A DNA stretch of 64,000 nt from Martinezella lusitana (GTDB lineage Bacteria; Pseudomonadota; Alphaproteobacteria; Rhizobiales; Rhizobiaceae): the NCBI RefSeq assembly GCF_010668395.1, contig NZ_WUEY01000002.1:124001-188000 (forward strand), given 5' to 3'. The position numbers and the translations under genes are program-made. Position 1 is the first letter of the stretch; the number at the start of each line of letters is the position of its first letter. Shown piece after piece: positions 62,367 through 64,000 of the stretch. The notes under the pieces were generated by a model. The model ran no database searches and was not told where the DNA came from. It worked only from the letters and a program-made list of their open reading frames with translations.

Positions 62367-63010
62367 TGACGACGATTGGAACGGAAGACCTGCAGGCACT
62401 TTTCGCGCGGCTCGCCGAGGCAATGGCACACGAAAAGGATCGTCTCTGCGCGCTGGACGGCGTCATCGGCGACGCCGATCACGGCATCGCCATGGAACTC
62501 GGTTTTGCCGCCGCCGCAAAGGCGGTTTCAGAGCTGGATCCGGCAACGGCAGACCCGACAGCGGTCTTCAATACGGCGGCGAAATCCTTCCTCAATGCCG
62601 TGGGCGCCTCGTCCGGACCTCTCTATGCGACGGCCCTCATGCGCGCGGGCGCCGTCGCCAAGGGCAAAACCTCGCTAAGCGAGGACGATATGGTCGATAT
62701 AATGACGGCTTTCGCCAAGGGCATTCAGGACCGGGGCAAGGCGGAGGTCGGCGAAAAGACGATGGTCGATGCCTGGGCGCCTGCCGCAGCCGCCTGCCGC
62801 GACGCCCGTGATCGGGGCTTGCCGCTTGCCGACTGTCTTGCAGCCGGCCTCGCGGCGGCCGAAGCGGGAGCAGAAGCGACGAAGGCGATGATCGCCACAA
62901 AAGGCAGGTCATCCCGGCTTGGCGACCGCGCTCTGGGGCACATGGATCCGGGGGCGGCTTCGGCGGTGGTGGTGATATCGTGCTTCAAAAGCCACTTCGC
63001 ATTCGAATAG
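62366..63010 (+). CDS. dhaL: dihydroxyacetone kinase subunit DhaL
   Basis: 214 residues. Nucleotide/Mg site DGVIGDADHG with Asp31, Asp36 and Asp38, then GASSGPLYATALMRAG and the closing HMDPGAASAVVVI. No dhaM (PTS phosphodonor) gene is in view, so the pair either uses ATP directly or borrows a phosphodonor from elsewhere. Confidence 0.93.
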   Translation: MTTIGTEDLQALFARLAEAMAHEKDRLCALDGVIGDADHGIAMELGFAAAAKAVSELDPATADPTAVFNTAAKSFLNAVGASSGPLYATALMRAGAVAKGKTSLSEDDMVDIMTAFAKGIQDRGKAEVGEKTMVDAWAPAAAACRDARDRGLPLADCLAAGLAAAEAGAEATKAMIATKGRSSRLGDRALGHMDPGAASAVVVISCFKSHFAFE

Positions 63011-63054
63011 CGATCAAGGCTGCTGATAATTTAATAGAATAGAAAGATATAAGA

Positions 63055-63082
63055 AGCTGAGAAATATATATTTTTCTCAGCT
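63055..63082. terminator. bidirectional terminator after dhaL
   Basis: AGCTGAGAAA and TTTCTCAGCT, perfect ten-bp arms, eight-base loop, with T residues following on the plus strand. Confidence 0.75.
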
Positions 63083-63125
63083 CTTTCTGTTGATTTTCGG
63101 CCGCTCAGCGACACACCCGGCGACT

Positions 63126-64000
63126 TCACAGCAGCGAGCAATAGCGCAACGCATCGTAGATGGCAGCGTGGATATTGCGGCTCGCGATGGCGTCCCCGAT
63201 GCGGATCAGATCGAAGGAGCCGGCCTCGTTCTTCGCTGGCAATGGCGGGCGGCGCGCTATCAGGGCTGGATAGTCGATAGCGCCGAGGTTGCGCGACAGC
63301 GGTTTCAAGTCGAGGTAAAGCTCGTCATTGGCCATCGTGCCGTGCTCGACGACCACCTGGGACACTCGACGCTCCCATTGGGTCTGCTCGGAAAAATCGG
63401 AGCCCAGGACCGCGACAAGGACGTTTCCGTCGCGCCGTACCGATTTGAGCCGCGTATTGATGGTGACACGGACGTTCTTCTCGGCGAAGGCTTTCGCATA
63501 GGGCACATGGTTCATGCCGCCCATTTCCGGCGCAAAGAAACGCTCCGGCGAAACCAGTTCAAGTTCGGCGCCGCTATTGGCGATGACCTCGGCGGCCGAC
63601 ATGCCCGGATGCCCGCCATTGTCGTCGTAGAGCAGGACCTGGCCCTCGGGCTTGATCGCGCCTGCGAGAATATCCCATGACGAGGTGACGAGCGCGTCAC
63701 CCCCCTCCAGCTCAGGAGATTGCGCGATACCGCCGGTCGCCACAACGACAAGATCAGGCGCGAAAGCCATCACCTCATCGGCGCCGGCATAGACGTCGTA
63801 GTGAATGGTGACATCGAGACGTTCCAACTCCGCAAGCCGCCAATCGATGATGCCGATCATCTCCTTGCGCCTCGGATTGCGGGTCAGAAGATTCACCTGT
63901 CCGCCGGCCTTGCTGCTCGCCTCCAGCACGTCGACGGTGTGGCCGCGCTCGGCAAGCACGCGTGCCGCCTCCAGACCCGCAGGGCCAGCTCCGATGACGA
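63126..64000 (-). CDS. C-terminal part of a TMADH/2,4-dienoyl-CoA reductase-type flavoprotein (cut by window end)
   Basis: About 291 residues are visible; the frame stays open to the window edge and begins there with the ADP-binding motif VIGAGPAGLEAARVLAERG. The NAD-binding half follows (LLYDDNGGHPGMSAAEVIANSGAELELVSPE) and the closing GDAIASRNIHAAIYDALR. In full-length relatives an OYE-like FMN barrel of about 380 residues precedes this. Related enzymes include dimethylglycine, methylproline and trimethylamine demethylases; a stachydrine or glycine-betaine-type substrate is plausible but not shown. Confidence 0.85.
   Translation of the reverse strand, partial: VIGAGPAGLEAARVLAERGHTVDVLEASSKAGGQVNLLTRNPRRKEMIGIIDWRLAELERLDVTIHYDVYAGADEVMAFAPDLVVVATGGIAQSPELEGGDALVTSSWDILAGAIKPEGQVLLYDDNGGHPGMSAAEVIANSGAELELVSPERFFAPEMGGMNHVPYAKAFAEKNVRVTINTRLKSVRRDGNVLVAVLGSDFSEQTQWERRVSQVVVEHGTMANDELYLDLKPLSRNLGAIDYPALIARRPPLPAKNEAGSFDLIRIGDAIASRNIHAAIYDALRYCSLL

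Noticed and set aside
1..64000. Insertion sequences, prophage, CRISPR array, toxin-antitoxin or restriction system
   Set aside because: No transposase or integrase frames, terminal repeats, spaced direct repeats or known defence proteins were seen on either strand.

Overview
The window reads as a piece of a GC-rich alpha-proteobacterial genome, most likely Rhizobiaceae (Rhizobium or a close relative). The reasons are the classical dctA / dctBD divergent C4-dicarboxylate locus with a sigma-54 promoter, three solute-binding-protein ABC operons, several FadR/HutC-type GntR regulators, two DUF1127 genes, a DUF992 protein, and an sRNA with repeated CCUCCUCCC loops like those of alpha-proteobacteria. 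I saw no rRNA, convincing tRNA, CRISPR array, prophage or insertion sequence; one clear gene remnant is present. The text looks like metabolic accessory chromosome or chromid.

Layout. 1-8.5 kb: a CUT2-type ABC importer (binding protein, permease, single-domain ATPase), a hairpin, a 16-bp HutC-like operator, then a compact operon of hydratase-2/MaoC protein, HutC-type regulator, a histidase-family protein without the MIO triad, an ornithine-cyclodeaminase-family protein and a PhnD-like protein without signal peptide. 8.5-19.4 kb: nucleoside deoxyribosyltransferase, class III adenylate cyclase, DUF992 protein, peptidase T, a membrane GGDEF protein, small envelope proteins, a GNAT enzyme and two overlapping esterases. 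19.7-25.4 kb: PQQ glucose dehydrogenase, DUF763 protein, an aminotransferase and a divergent YheO-type regulator. 25.4-31.6 kb: a polyamine-type ABC operon ending in an Asp/Glu/hydantoin racemase, a divergent FCD regulator and the tail of a lost amidohydrolase. 32.6-39.9 kb: FCD regulator, Cys/Met-metabolism PLP enzyme, CUT1 importer and a convergent M24 peptidase.

40-47 kb: DUF1127 protein, an AraC regulator with a Cys-rich protein and a Met/His-rich Spy-like periplasmic protein, a two-component pair, a small HTH protein and a Nudix hydrolase. 47-52 kb: dctA, dctB, dctD. 52-55.5 kb: an unassigned PLP enzyme, a YghU-type glutathione transferase with a perfect 16-bp palindrome upstream, and a candidate sRNA with four anti-Shine-Dalgarno hairpins downstream of a 48-residue DUF1127 gene. 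55.7-58.9 kb: TPP riboswitch and thiM-thiE-thiD followed by an overlapping SDR gene. 58.9-64 kb: uppP, a small membrane protein, an FCD regulator divergent from dhaK-dhaL, and the C-terminal part of a TMADH/dienoyl-CoA-reductase-type flavoprotein cut by the window edge.

The parts most worth following are the first operon, whose two enzymes belong to known families but lack family-defining catalytic residues, and the four-hairpin sRNA next to the DUF1127 gene.
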